A stretch of DNA of 64,000 nt from Candidatus Centipeda massiliensis (GTDB taxonomy: Bacteria > Bacillota > Negativicutes > Selenomonadales > Selenomonadaceae): positions 189,877 through 253,876 of the forward strand of contig NZ_LT985754.1 of assembly GCF_900290285.1 (NCBI RefSeq). Reading direction: 5' to 3'. Numbering within the stretch: the stretch's first letter is position 1; the number at the start of each line of letters is the position of its first letter. Shown here piece by piece: positions 23,723 through 35,230 of this stretch. Both the position numbers and the translations under genes were made by a program. The notes below the pieces were generated by a model. That model had not been told where the DNA came from and made no database searches. It was given only the letters and a program-made list of their open reading frames with translations.

Positions 23723-24475
23723 TTAAGAAAAATAATCCAATCCAGACACTGCATTTCGATTGTGTCGCTCACGTATCCACATCTTCAGGCGTGCAGGGTC
23801 ACTGTTCAGCACGAGTTCTGCGGGAAATCCGATCTCCGCGAGGATGGCGTGCGTGTGGCTGTGCTCCCCGACATCCATGTCGATGTGCGCGTCGCTGCCG
23901 ATGAGGATATGTGCCCCGTGGCGGCGGCAAGCAGCGAGCAGGTCGCGTGCGAGCAGCTCAGATCCCTTGCGGGGACCCTCGGGATTGTGCGAGGCGTTGT
24001 TTGCCTCGATGAGAACATGATGCGCAGCAGCCGCGCGCGCGAGTGCATCGAAGTCCACGGGATAGGCAGGGTTGTCGGGGTGTCCGATGAGGACGACGTA
24101 GGGATTTTCCATTGCACCGATGAGAGCGGCGGTATTCTCCTCCTGCGTGCCGGGGCGGATGACGAGATCGTGCAGGCTGGCGATGGCGTAGTGCATCTTC
24201 TGCAGGGTGCGCGCGGGCAGATCGACCGCCCCCGTGTAGTCCGTGATGTTCAGCTCCGCGCCCATAAGGATGTCAATGCCGTAGGCGGCGGGGCGGATGA
24301 CCTTGAAGTTGCGGAAGTACATCTCCGGGAATGTGCCGGGCAGACCGGGTGCATGGTCGGAGATACCGAGGAGGGCAAGCCCCTTTTCCTTTGCCATGGC
24401 CGCCATCTCACGGATGGTGCTGTAGGCGTGCATGCTGGCAATGCTGTGCGTGTGAAGGTCGAGGACATCGGTCAT
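23723..24475 (-). CDS. PHP-domain phosphatase/hydrolase (YcdX-like)
   Basis: 250 residues with the metal-binding PHP motifs DLHTHSIASMHAYST, GISDHAPG, GAELNI, VLIGHPDNP, LIEANNAS and IGSDAHIDM. PHP proteins of this type are trinuclear-metal phosphoesterases; the physiological substrate is unknown. It lies 12 bp after the alcohol dehydrogenase gene on the same strand and is probably cotranscribed with it. The start ATG follows GAGGAAAAC. Confidence 0.88.
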   Translation of the reverse strand: MTDVLDLHTHSIASMHAYSTIREMAAMAKEKGLALLGISDHAPGLPGTFPEMYFRNFKVIRPAAYGIDILMGAELNITDYTGAVDLPARTLQKMHYAIASLHDLVIRPGTQEENTAALIGAMENPYVVLIGHPDNPAYPVDFDALARAAAAHHVLIEANNASHNPEGPRKGSELLARDLLAACRRHGAHILIGSDAHIDMDVGEHSHTHAILAEIGFPAELVLNSDPARLKMWIRERHNRNAVSGLDYFS

Positions 24476-24487
24476 GTTTTCCTCTCC

Positions 24488-25672
24488 TCAGTGGTTCGCG
24501 CGCTCGTAGATGGCGAGGACATCGGCGCGCGTGAGCGGATGGAAGTCGCCGATCTGCACCGTACCGTTTGCGGTCGCAACGTCTGCAATCTCCTCGATGG
24601 TGCCCTTGGACAGCTCCCCGATCCCGAGCCCCCCAAGGCTCGTCGGCAGATCAATGGAGGCAAAGAACTCCTCCATCCGGCGGATGCCGGCGCGTGCGCG
24701 CTCCTCGTCCTTCCCCGCGTCGACGCCGAAGATCGCCGCCGCAAACTGGGCGAAGCGTGCCGGATCGTACTTGTATACGTGACGCGCCCACGATCCCCAG
24801 AGTGCGGTCAGCGTCATCGCGTGCGTCGCATCGTAGCGTGCAGAGAATTCGTGTCCGAGCTTGTGTACGGAGAAGTCCTTCCTGCGCCCCAGCTCCGTAA
24901 AGCCGCTGTGTGAGACGCTGCCGCACCACATGAGTTCGCTCATCGCGTCGTAGTCCTTGCGGCTGACGAGAAGGCGGCGGATCGACTCCATCACGGTGAG
25001 GATCAGCTGCTCGGAGACGCGGTCGGTAAAGAGATTCGTCTCCTTTACACTGGTAAAGTAGCGTTCCATCGTGTGCATCATGATGTCCGCGCCGCCCGCC
25101 GCGATCTGCGTGCGCGGCAGGGTAAAGGCAAGCTCCGGATTCATAAAGGCGAAGACGGCGCGGTTGAGCGGGCTGTTCAGTCCGACCTTGCGCCCCGTGT
25201 CCTCGTTCGTGAGCACCGCCGAGTCACTCGTCTCGCTGCCCGCCGCAGGGATGGTAACGACGGAGCCAAACGGCAGCGTCTTTGTGATCTCCACCTTGCG
25301 CGTCCAGATATCCCAGATATCCGTGGTCGGATTTGCCATCCCGTGCGCGACCGCCTTTGCCGAGTCGATGACGCTGCCGCCGCCGACCCCGAGGATGAAG
25401 TTCACATCCGCCGCAAGTCCCTCGCGAATCGCCTCGCGGACAAAGGAAACGCGCGGATTTGGACGCACGCCGCCCATGACGAGAAAGGCTAGTCCCGCCG
25501 ACGTGAGATTTTTCTCAATGCGCGACAGCAAGCCGGAGCGCTCCACACTGCCGCCTCCATAGAGGATGAGTACGCGGCTCGTCCCGAACGCGCGCAGTTT
25601 CTCGGCGACCGCATTCTCCGCCCCCCTCCCGAAGATGATCTCCGTGGGGCTGTGATAGGTAAAGCTTTGCAT
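24488..25672 (-). CDS. Iron-containing alcohol dehydrogenase (YqhD/BDH type)
   Basis: 394 residues of the group III alcohol dehydrogenases, which reduce aldehydes (or ketones) to alcohols with NAD(P)H. The cofactor motif GVGGGSVIDSAKAVAHG is near residue 95. Metal ligands are in GGADIMMHTMERYF and the VHKLGHEFSARYDATHAMTL block. It resembles butanol dehydrogenases. The start ATG is preceded by AGAGGAGGATTTTT. The PHP gene follows by 12 bp. Confidence 0.93.
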   Translation of the reverse strand: MQSFTYHSPTEIIFGRGAENAVAEKLRAFGTSRVLILYGGGSVERSGLLSRIEKNLTSAGLAFLVMGGVRPNPRVSFVREAIREGLAADVNFILGVGGGSVIDSAKAVAHGMANPTTDIWDIWTRKVEITKTLPFGSVVTIPAAGSETSDSAVLTNEDTGRKVGLNSPLNRAVFAFMNPELAFTLPRTQIAAGGADIMMHTMERYFTSVKETNLFTDRVSEQLILTVMESIRRLLVSRKDYDAMSELMWCGSVSHSGFTELGRRKDFSVHKLGHEFSARYDATHAMTLTALWGSWARHVYKYDPARFAQFAAAIFGVDAGKDEERARAGIRRMEEFFASIDLPTSLGGLGIGELSKGTIEEIADVATANGTVQIGDFHPLTRADVLAIYERANH

Positions 25673-25807
25673 AAAAATCCTCCTCTGTATGTTGCGTCAA
25701 CGTATGGTCTGCGTCAACTGTTACGGACAAAAGCATGGTCATTCGACATAGTCCCATTATAGCAGAAAATGCAGAAAAAAAAAGTCGCGCTTCCTCTAAG
25801 AAAATAG

Positions 25808-25837
25808 TTGCCAAAAGGGTTGAAAATTTCGTATAAT
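25808..25837 (+). promoter_or_regulatory. Promoter of the DASS transporter gene
   Basis: TTGCCA, 18 nt, TATAAT, about 50 bp upstream of the start at 25888. Confidence 0.7.
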
Positions 25838-25887
25838 AATAGTCGGGCAAAGAAATTATTACAGTTACGTATAAGGAGGCTGAAAAA

Positions 25888-27435
25888 ATGAGTGCTGATC
25901 AAAGCAAAGAAGCCCAAAGAATTCATGAGGCGGAACAAAAGTTTGATCGGACGCGGCGTCTCGTTGGCCTGTTCGGCGCACCAATCCTTGCCCTGTTGGT
26001 GTTCCTGACACCCATCGACGGACTGACGGTCGCGTCACACAAACTGCTCGCCATCATGGTTCTCGTTGCTCTCTGGTGGATTACCGAGCCCGTTCCCATC
26101 CCGGTCACGTCCCTGATCGGACCGACGCTCGCGGTCGTCACCGGTGTCGTTTCCGCAAAGGACGCGTATGCGGCATTTGCAAACCCGATGATTTTCCTCT
26201 TCATGGGTGGATTCATCCTCGCAAAGGCGATGATGGATCACGGTCTGGACAAGCGGTTCGCCTACTGGCTGCTCGCGCGCTCGTGGGTCGGCTCGAATCC
26301 GCGCCGGATCTTCCTCGCAATCGGACTTGCCGCCGCACTCTGCTCCGGCTGGGTCAGCAACACGGCAACTGCCGCGATGATGTTCCCAATCGCGCTCGGC
26401 CTCCTCGGCGCCATCAAGGAGATGATGGCAGCCAACGGCAAGGAGATCGACCTCCACGACTATAAATATGCAACGGGACTTATGCTTATGACGGCATACT
26501 CCTGCTCCATCGGCGGTGTTCTCACACCGATCGGCACCCCGCCGAACATCATCATGCTCGGCTTCCTCGATCAGATGGCGAACATCCACATCTCGTTCTT
26601 TGAATGGATGACGTGGGGCGTGATCGCAATGGTCGTCTACTTCATCATCACGTATTTCATCCTCATTCGTATGTTCCCGCCCGATGTGGAGCGCATCGAC
26701 GGTGCGGAGGAGTTCATCCGCGCCCGCGTCGCGGAGCTCGGCGGCTGGACGCGCGCACAGAAGAACACGCTCGTCTGCTTCCTCGTCGCGGTCTTCCTCT
26801 GGGTCTTCCCGGGTGTCCTCTCCATGACGCTCGGCAGCACCTCACCGATCCTGAAGATGTATAACCTCCTCTTCCCAGAGGCGGTCGCGGCGATGTTCGG
26901 CGCGCTGCTCCTCTTCCTCATGCCGATCAACTTCAAGGAGCGTCAGTTCACGCTTGAGTGGAAGTCGGCGGTGCAGGGCGTGGAGTGGGGCACGCTCATC
27001 CTCTTCGGCGGCGGCCTTGCGATGGGCGGTATGATGTATAAGACCGGACTCTCGCAGTGGGTCGGCGACAAGATTGTCGGCATGCTCGGCGGTGAGCCGT
27101 CCGAGTTTGCCCTCGTCGCGATCTTCTGCGTGATGGCGCTGCTGCTCTCCGAGCTGACCAGCCACACGGCGGCGACCAACATGATCGGCCCCCTCGGCAT
27201 CACGGCGGCAGTCGCTGCGGGCTTCAGCCCCGTGCACGTCGCGGTCGGCATCGCGCTGTCGTCCTCACTCGGCTTTATGCTGCCCGTGTCGACGCCACCA
27301 AACGCCATTGTCTATGCGTCTGGGTACATCCCGATCACAAAGATGATAAAGACCGGTGTCTACATCGACTTTATCGGCATCTTCTTCGTCACCATCCCGC
27401 TCGTCCTCTACTTCGTCACGTGGATCGTGGGATAA
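25888..27435 (+). CDS. DASS/SLC13-family anion:Na+ symporter
   Basis: 515 residues, with about 11 membrane segments after a charged N-terminus. The two family substrate/Na+ motifs are present: SGWVSNTATAAMMFPIA (SNT) near 155 and LTSHTAATNMIGPLG (S-x-TAATN) near 428. GVLTPIGTPPNIIMLGF and LPVSTPPNAIVYASGY match the two inverted repeats. Members carry dicarboxylates, citrate or sulfate with Na+; the substrate cannot be told here. The ribosome site is AAGGAGGCTG. An R2 copy follows the stop by 9 bp. Confidence 0.93.
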   Translation: MSADQSKEAQRIHEAEQKFDRTRRLVGLFGAPILALLVFLTPIDGLTVASHKLLAIMVLVALWWITEPVPIPVTSLIGPTLAVVTGVVSAKDAYAAFANPMIFLFMGGFILAKAMMDHGLDKRFAYWLLARSWVGSNPRRIFLAIGLAAALCSGWVSNTATAAMMFPIALGLLGAIKEMMAANGKEIDLHDYKYATGLMLMTAYSCSIGGVLTPIGTPPNIIMLGFLDQMANIHISFFEWMTWGVIAMVVYFIITYFILIRMFPPDVERIDGAEEFIRARVAELGGWTRAQKNTLVCFLVAVFLWVFPGVLSMTLGSTSPILKMYNLLFPEAVAAMFGALLLFLMPINFKERQFTLEWKSAVQGVEWGTLILFGGGLAMGGMMYKTGLSQWVGDKIVGMLGGEPSEFALVAIFCVMALLLSELTSHTAATNMIGPLGITAAVAAGFSPVHVAVGIALSSSLGFMLPVSTPPNAIVYASGYIPITKMIKTGVYIDFIGIFFVTIPLVLYFVTWIVG

Positions 27436-27443
27436 GCGCACGG

Positions 27444-27664
27444 GGTCTATGGCAACGGTTACGGATTCGCTTGCGTACTCCACGCAGAACCCTCGTTACG
27501 CAAGCGGACGTGTGCTCATCCGCCTAAATACCTGCGGATTCCAAACACGCTGCGCTTGAACGATTAAAATCCGCGGGGGGCGGGTCGCACACTCTACGCC
27601 GCTTGCTCCACTAGGGTTTGCTAAGGAGTACTGCATTTTTTTCCGTAACTTTTATCATAGTGCC
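27444..27664 (+). repeat. Repeat R2 copy 3
   Basis: An R2 of 221 bp (GGTCTATGGCAACGG to CATAGTGCC), nine bp after the transporter stop. Confidence 0.85.
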
Positions 27665-27714
27665 AGCGCACGGCGGTTCTTGACGATCTCGCACGTGCAT
27701 GGTAGAATGAAGAT

Positions 27715-27804
27715 ATAAAAAGGGCACTGCCTAGCGGTCGCCCCCATTACAAGCGAGATTTCCCCGCCATGGTTTGGTGGACGCAAGGCGGGGGCATCTC
27801 TTTT
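27715..27804 (+). ncRNA. Antitoxin-like small RNA 1
   Basis: Promoter TTGACG (27680-27685), 17 nt, TAGAAT (27703-27708). The RNA begins near AAAAAGGGCACTGCC and ends in a CCCCGCC/GGCGGGG hairpin with CTCTTTT. Promoter, first 20 nt and layout match RNA 2 below. It abuts the 3' end of the opposing toxin 1 frame, as in Gram-positive type I systems. Confidence 0.6.
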
Positions 27805-27865
27805 ATCGTCTTACAGATATAATCAGCACGGTGAACACTACGAGAAATGTTAAGTAAGCACACAT
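27803..27865 (-). CDS. Holin-like type I toxin 1 (probably decayed)
   Basis: A 20-residue hydrophobic peptide, MCAYLTFLVVFTVLIISV and then two arginines, one membrane helix with a positive end. It resembles toxin 2 below in size and place. The region upstream lacks a good ribosome site and promoter, because the second RNA gene starts there. It may be silent since a tandem duplication. Confidence 0.4.
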   Translation of the reverse strand: MCAYLTFLVVFTVLIISVRR

Positions 27866-27904
27866 ATCCTTGACGATGCCATGTGTACATGATAGAATAG
27901 AGAT

Positions 27905-27989
27905 AAAAAAAGGGCACTGCCGTATGTCGGCCCCCTTATACAGGACGAAATTTCCGCCTACTGTTTGGAAGCTGGAGGCGGATTTTTCT
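27905..27989 (+). ncRNA. Antitoxin-like small RNA 2
   Basis: Promoter TTGACG (27870-27875), 17 nt, TAGAAT (27893-27898). Starts AAAAAAAGGGCACTGCC and ends in a TCCGCCT/AGGCGGA hairpin with a T run. It runs opposite to toxin 2 and ends just before the toxin's stop codon, so the 3' ends of the two transcripts should overlap. Confidence 0.65.
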
Positions 27990-27992
27990 TAC

Positions 27993-28061
27993 TTAAAATT
28001 TGATCGCGAGGATCAAAGCAATGAGCAGAATCAGAAATGTAAACATTTCATATATACCCAT
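27993..28061 (-). CDS. Holin-like type I toxin 2
   Basis: A 22-residue peptide beginning MGIYEMFTFLILLIALI and ending in AIKF: a YE-x-x-T motif followed by one membrane helix, the pattern of the Gram-positive holin-like/TxpA-BsrG-type toxins. A GGGGGTG site precedes the ATG. It has its own strong promoter (28121-28149), which gives a leader of about 50 nt. It presumably damages the membrane when not checked by RNA 2. Confidence 0.6.
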   Translation of the reverse strand: MGIYEMFTFLILLIALILAIKF

Positions 28062-28120
28062 GCCATCACCCCCTTCCACGAGGAAAAGGGGAACCGCCCG
28101 ACAAGCAATGCCTTACATAG

Positions 28121-28149
28121 AGTATAGCACAGGAACATACGTATGACAA
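28121..28149 (-). promoter_or_regulatory. Promoter of toxin 2
   Basis: On the minus strand: TTGTCA, 17 nt, TATACT. Confidence 0.75.
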
Positions 28150-28150
28150 G

Positions 28151-28186
28151 AAAATCCCCTTGACACGCCCATGTCAAGGGGATTTT
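28151..28186. terminator. Bidirectional hairpin between toxin 2 and the DUF6882 gene
   Basis: AAAATCCCCTTGACA pairs perfectly with TGTCAAGGGGATTTT. It ends the leftward DUF6882 gene. Confidence 0.88.
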
Positions 28187-28202
28187 CCTATGCAGAATGC
28201 AA

Positions 28203-28895
28203 TTACAGCGTCGCAATCGAAGCGATGCGCAGATCATCACCCGCGCGTTCAAACTCGATGCGTAAGTCCTGCGCAAAATGTGCAATCAGCGCATCGCCGT
28301 CTGCCTCATACGGCGTTCGATTCCAAAGGAGGAATGCCTCCGCGAAGATACGGTGATCCAGCGCAAATTGCTCAATACACTGCGTGACCACAGATACAAA
28401 GCGCGGCAGATCGACGGGTGCAAAGACCTCGTCCGGCACGTCCGAAATCCCGACAAAGAACGCCCCGACTTCATGCGGACAGCGATAATAGCAGTACCCG
28501 TCTGCCAGCCCGCAGGCAACAATGGAGAGATTATGCCCGTTGAATATATCATTCAGTTCGAACTCATCCACCGTCAGCGCCTCTAGCTGCCACGCCTCTC
28601 CGCACTTCCTTGTATCGCCCGCGAGACGAATGAGCGAATCTGGAAATTGATTGATATTCTCCCACCCCCAGAGCCATGTACCACTCGATTTGGACTCGCT
28701 ACCGATGAATTGGATGGGGTACTCCCGCGTATCAAATAGAATCACGCCCCGCTCGAGGTCGACATTCCACTCCTCATTTCGCACGACGAGCTCCGCGCAG
28801 GCATTCTGCACACATATCATCTTGCCCAGACAGGCAGAGAATACATCCCGCCAACGCGCGTGATCCATCGAGAGACGATCAAAAAATTTTTTCAT
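28203..28895 (-). CDS. DUF6882-family protein
   Basis: 230 residues. The central block (FDTREYPIQFIGSESKSSGT, WLWGWENINQFPDSLIRLAG) is the DUF6882 hallmark, with a WLWGW core. A soluble protein without signal or membrane segments; function unknown. GGAGGAAAGC supports ATG 28895 over 28907. It lies between gyrB and the toxin-antitoxin modules. Confidence 0.7.
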   Translation of the reverse strand: MKKFFDRLSMDHARWRDVFSACLGKMICVQNACAELVVRNEEWNVDLERGVILFDTREYPIQFIGSESKSSGTWLWGWENINQFPDSLIRLAGDTRKCGEAWQLEALTVDEFELNDIFNGHNLSIVACGLADGYCYYRCPHEVGAFFVGISDVPDEVFAPVDLPRFVSVVTQCIEQFALDHRIFAEAFLLWNRTPYEADGDALIAHFAQDLRIEFERAGDDLRIASIATL

Positions 28896-28949
28896 GCTTT
28901 CCTCCAAAAAATAATGGAACCTGTCAATATAAAACAGATTCCCTTATGA

Positions 28950-31416
<2,467 letters not shown>

Positions 31417-31722
31417 AGATCAGTATCTCCTCTCTTTCCACATATTTCTTGAAGATTTTATACTCCTCCGGGATTCTGGTGATCAAATCAATTTCTTTCC
31501 CCAGAGTTTCCGCGAGATCTGTATAAAATCCTCCGAGTTCGAGAAACCTCATTTCCTCTGCTGCTTTTACATGAAAATCCACGTCGCTGTCCTCACGCGC
31601 CTCACCGCGTGCATAGGAGCCGAAGAGCCAGACTTTTTCAATCTTATATTGTTCGCAAATAGGGCGGATTTTCTCGCGGATTTCGTCGATGGTGAGGATC
31701 ATGACAGTCGCCCCTTTCTATA

Positions 31723-31747
31723 TGGACTTCATTTTATCAGCGATTCC
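31723..31747 (-). mobile_element. MITE R1 end fragment
   Basis: Only the left terminal part of R1 remains (GACTTCATTTTATCAGCGAT, then TCC). The TTA that follows supplies the stop codon of the DciA-like gene. It marks the junction between that gene and the HepT/MntA pair. Confidence 0.75.
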
Positions 31748-32662
31748 TTAGGATTTCTTCTTCGAGCCCTTACGTTTCTTCATCTCTTCCCAGAATTCGC
31801 GCGTGGTGATGAGTTCGCCCCGCAGTTCCCAAAAGGTGCTTTGAATCTTCTTCGGCGTGACCTCTGTAGGCGGGAGTCCGCGATGGAGCATGGTGAGCAT
31901 ACGCGCATTCTCGCTGTCCTGCGCCGTGTATGCGGTCTCGCCCGCGATCTGGCGGACGAGGTCGGCGCGCTCGCTGCCGAGCATGAGCGCGTCACAGGAG
32001 GGGATGCGGCGGACGATGTCGGCGAGCTTTGCCCACGGCTCCGTGCGCAGGATCGCACGTACCTCGCGCCGTACGCTGCGCTCCTCGCTGCGGCGGCAGT
32101 CATGGCAGACCCCATCGACCATGCGTCCGCAGGAGGGGCAGGGCTGCATCCCGCGCTGCTCTTTCAGCCGCCGTGCTTTGCGCGTCACTTGATAGGCACG
32201 CCTGAGGTGCGTGGCAAGCTGCGCATCGGCAACGTCGCTGACGAGTGCCTCGCCCTCTGCGATCTCTGCGTCCGTGAGTCCGGTTTGGATGACGGCACGC
32301 GCGTAGGAGCCGCGTGTCTCCGCATCGCCGTCCTCTGCGGCGGGCGGCAGGGGGCGCATGGAGCGTGCAAAGACGATTTCCTTGACGAGCTGCCCCCCCG
32401 CGTAGTTGTTGACGCGCTGGATGGTATCGGGCATGGTCATGCGCATCTCGTTCTTCCACGTCGCATCGGGTGCGTAGAGGAAGAGCTTGCCGTCCTTGAT
32501 GGCGATGGCGCGCACGCGGCGTGCGACGATCTCCCCGATGATGTCCGGCCAATGGGCGAGAGTCGTATGTGCGATGTAGTCGCGTTCGAATTTTGGGCCA
32601 AGGCGGTGGATAGCGGCACGCACGTCCGCGCTCGCATTCGCCGTACCGAGTGTTGTACGCAA
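31748..32662 (-). CDS. DUF721/DciA-like protein
   Basis: 304 residues. The N-terminal half is the DUF721 (DciA) KH-like domain (LAHWPDIIGEIVARRVRAIA, KDGKLFLYAPDATWKNEMRM). DciA loads the DnaB helicase in bacteria that lack DnaC/DnaI. A CPSCG..CHDC zinc ribbon follows near residue 175, and a long C-terminal helical part is extra compared with short DUF721 proteins. TTG 32662 with a GGAGGG site is the start. It follows recF by 14 bp. The stop codon comes from an R1 remnant, so the original C-terminus may have been altered. Confidence 0.85.
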   Translation of the reverse strand: MRTTLGTANASADVRAAIHRLGPKFERDYIAHTTLAHWPDIIGEIVARRVRAIAIKDGKLFLYAPDATWKNEMRMTMPDTIQRVNNYAGGQLVKEIVFARSMRPLPPAAEDGDAETRGSYARAVIQTGLTDAEIAEGEALVSDVADAQLATHLRRAYQVTRKARRLKEQRGMQPCPSCGRMVDGVCHDCRRSEERSVRREVRAILRTEPWAKLADIVRRIPSCDALMLGSERADLVRQIAGETAYTAQDSENARMLTMLHRGLPPTEVTPKKIQSTFWELRGELITTREFWEEMKKRKGSKKKS

Positions 32663-32676
32663 TGCCGTCTCCCTCC

Positions 32677-33801
32677 TTACTTCCCTTCCCGTATCTTCCC
32701 CGCCTCCACATAGCGATACGTCCCCATGCGTTCCTCTGGGAAGTACGCTGCGTCGGTTGCGGTGATAAAGGTCTGGATCTGCTCGCTCCGGATAAAGGAA
32801 AGGAGCGCTCTGCGGCGATCCGCATCCAGCTCGCTCATGACATCATCGAGCAGGAGGATCGGTGCCTCCCCGACGCGATCGCGCAGGTAGAACAGCTCGG
32901 CGAGTTTCAGCGCGAGTGCGCCCGTGCGCTGCTGTCCCTGCGACCCGTAGCTGCGCAGGTTCATACCGCAGGTGGTGAGGACGAGATCGTCCAGATGGGG
33001 ACCGACGCCCGTCGTCGCGCGTGCAATGTCGCGTGCGCGTCCTTCCTTGAACATCTCATTATACCACAGTTCGAGGCGTTCTGTCATGCCCTCCTTCGCT
33101 GCGGTCAGTCCTGCGGGCGCGTGAGCGATCTCGTACGAGATGGAGAGGGGTTCGCCCGCAGCGAGCACCGCCTGCACATGGGCGGAGAGTGCGCCGAGCT
33201 CTGCCGTCGCCGCGATCCGCCGTGCGGTGATGTACGCCGCACTCGCTGCAAGCTGCGCGTCCCACGGGAGCAGCGCGTCCACGGGCGCAAGCCGCTCACG
33301 GATGTCCTTCAGAAGCGCTCCCCGCTGGCGCAGGATGTGGGTGTAGCGCAGGAGCTCCCCATAGTAGGCGGGACTCGCCTGCGAGAGTTCGGCGTCGAGG
33401 TAGCGGCGGCGCAGCGCGGGTGCACCCTTGACGAGGAAGAGATCCTCGGGGGAAAAGAGAACCATCGGCAGGATGCCGACGAGGTCGCGCTGCCGCAGGT
33501 TCTCCCCACTGCGCTCGATGCGCCGCCGCGTGCCGCGCGCAAAGGTAAAGGAAAGCGCCCCAGGGACATCGTGCCGCAAGAAACGGAGCGCAATGTGCGC
33601 CCCCGCCGCTCCCATACGAATAAGCTCCGCATCGCTCGCGGTGCGATGGGAGCGTCCAAACGCGGCGTAGTAAAGCGCCTCGATGATATTCGTCTTGCCC
33701 TGTGCGTTCGCGCCGAGGAAGATCTGCACGCCTCCGTCGAAGGAGAGTGATAGCTCCTCATAGTTGCGGTAGGAACGCAGTACAAGTGATGTAATCTGCA
33801 T
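32677..33801 (-). CDS. recF: DNA replication and repair protein RecF
   Basis: 374 residues. Walker A GANAQGKTNIIEALYYAAFG near residue 32, the RecF signature YGSQGQQRTGALALKLAE and Walker B ILLLDDVMSELDADRR. RecF, an SMC-like ATPase, loads RecA at gaps with RecO and RecR. It stands two bp from the S4 gene and in the usual dnaA-dnaN-S4-recF order. Confidence 0.97.
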   Translation of the reverse strand: MQITSLVLRSYRNYEELSLSFDGGVQIFLGANAQGKTNIIEALYYAAFGRSHRTASDAELIRMGAAGAHIALRFLRHDVPGALSFTFARGTRRRIERSGENLRQRDLVGILPMVLFSPEDLFLVKGAPALRRRYLDAELSQASPAYYGELLRYTHILRQRGALLKDIRERLAPVDALLPWDAQLAASAAYITARRIAATAELGALSAHVQAVLAAGEPLSISYEIAHAPAGLTAAKEGMTERLELWYNEMFKEGRARDIARATTGVGPHLDDLVLTTCGMNLRSYGSQGQQRTGALALKLAELFYLRDRVGEAPILLLDDVMSELDADRRRALLSFIRSEQIQTFITATDAAYFPEERMGTYRYVEAGKIREGK

Positions 33802-33803
33802 AG

Positions 33804-34019
33804 CTACGAGTGAGTGACACGGTAAGTATCACTGCCATCTACTGTAATGATATCTCCGGGGACAAGCTTGCGCCGCCGTGCCGTTTCAATGTCCCCGTTG
33901 CGCAGGATGGCACCCGCTGCGATGAGCTCCTTTACCATGCCGCCGCTGGGAACGGCACCGGCAAGCTTCAGGAACTGATCGAGCTGGATCGTGTCGGTAT
34001 GAATTTCAACTTCTGTCAA
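33804..34019 (-). CDS. S4-domain RNA-binding protein (YaaA type)
   Basis: 71 residues with an S4 fold (IQLDQFLKLAGAVPSGGMVK, then GDIETARRRKLVPGDIITVD), as in the small protein between dnaN and recF of Bacillus. Its start overlaps the dnaN stop by 4 bp. Probably ribosome- or RNA-associated; exact role unknown. Confidence 0.9.
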   Translation of the reverse strand: MTEVEIHTDTIQLDQFLKLAGAVPSGGMVKELIAAGAILRNGDIETARRRKLVPGDIITVDGSDTYRVTHS

Positions 34020-35158
34020 TGTGTCCTCACAGGCGTTACAACATAGATGTAGTTCGGGTCGACTTCCTCGCGGATGGTGATGGGCGAGAGGTTCATGCCC
34101 TGTGCGTTTGCCCCTTGCAGTGCGAGGATGCAGGTATCGCTGTCGAGGGATTTCATGGCGTCCATGAGATAGGAGGCGTTGAATGCGATGGTGACATCAT
34201 CGCCCTCGACCACAGCGGGGATGGTCTCCTCGGTCTCACCGATCTCGGGGCTGTTGGAGGAGATGCGCATCTGCCCCTGCTCGATGGCAAGCTTTACGAT
34301 GTTGTACTGATCGGTGCGTGCGATGAGCGAGGCACGCTCGACGGCGGAGGCAAAGATGCCCGCGTCCAGCGTGACGTGCGTCCTGATGTTCTCCTCCTGC
34401 GGGATGACGCGTCGGTAGTCCGGAAATGCGCCCTCGATGAGCCGCGAGGTCATATAGATGCCTCCGGAGGACATGCTGACCTGATTGTAGGAACAGGTGA
34501 CGTGGATGTCGTTTGGCACGTCGCCCGTGATCGTGCGCGTGACTTCCTCCAGAAACCGCGCGGGGATGATGACGCGGATCGATCCTGCGTCCTCGTCGAG
34601 CATCTCACTCTTGACGGCGAGACGGTGCACGTTGGTTGCGGCGAGGGTGACCTCACATCCCTCGACCTCAAGCTGACACCCCGTAAAGATGGGGCGGCGG
34701 TCACGCTGTTCCTCGCGCAGACAGGCGAATGCAGATTTCTTGACAAGACGCGCGAGCACGCGATCTTTAATGGTAAAATGCAGGGTTCCGTCCATACGCT
34801 GTAGGACGGGAAAATCTGCGACTTCCATGGTACGCAGGGTGAATCGTGCCGCACCGGATTGGATGACGGCGAGCCCGTCGGAGGTTCCCGTGTCGATGGA
34901 GATTTCCTCGGCGGGCAGTTTGCGCGTGAACTCGGTGAGGTACTTACCGGGGAGAACTGCCGTTCCAACGGTGTGGATCTCTGCCGGGATGGTGACGATG
35001 AAGCCCAGCTCATAGTTCGTGGATTGGAGTTCGAGCTGACCTTCCTTTGCCGTCATATAGATGCCCGAGAGGATGGGGGTCTGCGGTTTGGTGGAGAGTC
35101 CCTTGCTGACGATTTGCAGCGCGGAGATGAGGTCGTTCTTGGAGAGGCTGATGTTCAT
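34016..35158 (-). CDS. dnaN: DNA polymerase III beta clamp
   Basis: 380 residues in three clamp domains (MNISLSKNDLISALQIVSKG, GIYMTAKEGQLELQSTNYEL, then ITIREEVDPNYIYVVTPVRT). It forms the ring that holds the polymerase on DNA. The frame is open to 35341, but the true start is ATG 35158 behind AAAGGA, as shown by the alignment to the clamp N-terminus. The leader reads into the oriC region. Confidence 0.97.
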   Translation of the reverse strand: MNISLSKNDLISALQIVSKGLSTKPQTPILSGIYMTAKEGQLELQSTNYELGFIVTIPAEIHTVGTAVLPGKYLTEFTRKLPAEEISIDTGTSDGLAVIQSGAARFTLRTMEVADFPVLQRMDGTLHFTIKDRVLARLVKKSAFACLREEQRDRRPIFTGCQLEVEGCEVTLAATNVHRLAVKSEMLDEDAGSIRVIIPARFLEEVTRTITGDVPNDIHVTCSYNQVSMSSGGIYMTSRLIEGAFPDYRRVIPQEENIRTHVTLDAGIFASAVERASLIARTDQYNIVKLAIEQGQMRISSNSPEIGETEETIPAVVEGDDVTIAFNASYLMDAMKSLDSDTCILALQGANAQGMNLSPITIREEVDPNYIYVVTPVRTH

Positions 35159-35230
35159 GGTCGTTCCTTTCCAGGGATTTTCGCGTGGGGGGAGCCCCGT
35201 TTTTCTATGGCAGCGTGTAGTAAATAAATA

